Of a DNA stretch of 5,893 bases, positions 5,814-5,893 are shown one piece after another. Position 1 is the first letter of the stretch. Each line of letters opens with the position of its first letter. Below the pieces are notes generated by a model. That model was not told the origin of the DNA. It saw only the letters and a program-made list of their open reading frames with translations, and ran no database searches. The DNA is from Acidimicrobiia bacterium (lineage in GTDB: Bacteria > Actinomycetota > Acidimicrobiia > Acidimicrobiales > Ilumatobacteraceae), in the NCBI GenBank assembly GCA_013815505.1, contig JACDGA010000119.1:1-5893 (forward strand), in the 5' to 3' direction. A program made the translations under genes and the position numbers.

Positions 5814-5819
5814 TATCCT
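5814..5819 (+). promoter_or_regulatory. Possible -10 box of the gene at the right edge
   Basis: TATCCT fits the TAnnnT form of an actinobacterial -10 box and lies 9 bp before the ATG at 5829. With no Shine-Dalgarno sequence before that ATG, a leaderless or nearly leaderless transcript would be consistent. At 17-bp spacing the -35 region reads GTAACT, which is a poor match, so this is tentative. Confidence 0.22.
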
Positions 5820-5828
5820 GCAACGGCC

Positions 5829-5893
5829 ATGTCCCGTCCGATCGCCACGCCCGCCTCGCCCACCGGCGACCGGCCGCTGCGCATCGCCTACCT
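5829..5893 (+). CDS. Start of an unidentified protein, possibly a GT4-type glycosyltransferase (runs off the right edge)
   Basis: An ATG opens a frame that stays open for 21 codons to the window end. The first 16 residues are Pro/Ser/Thr-rich and look unstructured; the last visible ones, P-L-R-I-A-Y, resemble a first beta strand. Many family 4 glycosyltransferases begin with a similar L-R-I-A-Y-L strand, but so do other Rossmann-fold proteins, so the function cannot be assigned from this fragment. No Shine-Dalgarno sequence precedes the start. The gene is divergent from dtd. Confidence 0.5.
   Translation, partial: MSRPIATPASPTGDRPLRIAY

Overview
The window is very GC-rich and densely coded, with short intergenic gaps and start/stop overlaps. 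The proteins look actinobacterial: a HelD/HelR-type RNA polymerase recycling factor, a coproporphyrin-route haem gene set and an actinobacterial-style Lnt. My inference is a chromosomal housekeeping segment from an actinobacterium, possibly of the Acidimicrobiia/Ilumatobacter kind. The phylum is fairly secure; the class is a guess from the feel of the proteins.

Layout. Bases 1-370 (minus) hold the first 123 codons of helD/helR, running off the left edge. A 70-bp divergent spacer (371-440) carries a 13-bp near-palindrome and weak -10-like hexamers. A tight plus-strand operon follows: hemE (441-1481), hemH/cpfC (1478-2404), cgoX/hemY (2388-3764) and lnt (3761-5248). Each gene overlaps or almost touches the next (ATGA, a 17-nt overlap, GTGA), which suggests translational coupling. 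After a 15-bp convergent gap, dtd lies on the minus strand (5264-5731). A second divergent spacer (5732-5828) precedes the first 21 codons of another plus-strand gene at the right edge.

How the genes work together. UroD (HemE) makes coproporphyrinogen III, CgoX oxidises it to coproporphyrin III, and CpfC inserts iron to give coprohaem. The last enzyme of this route, ChdC/HemQ, is not in the window. The fourth gene is a membrane-bound Lnt-family protein of the lipoprotein maturation pathway, with no visible biochemical link to haem. Dtd is a tRNA proofreading enzyme and HelD acts on RNA polymerase.

Most of the window is ordinary. I see no mobile element, CRISPR array, tRNA, rRNA, or defence or biosynthetic island. 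The one notable signal is in Lnt: the position of the catalytic cysteine of the Glu-Lys-Cys triad is serine (Ser363), at exactly the family spacing from the lysine, and the catalytic domain contains no cysteine at all. Smaller points are a Cys-Ser-Cys motif next to the active-site helix of the ferrochelatase, a ten-residue insertion in Dtd, and inverted repeats in both divergent spacers.
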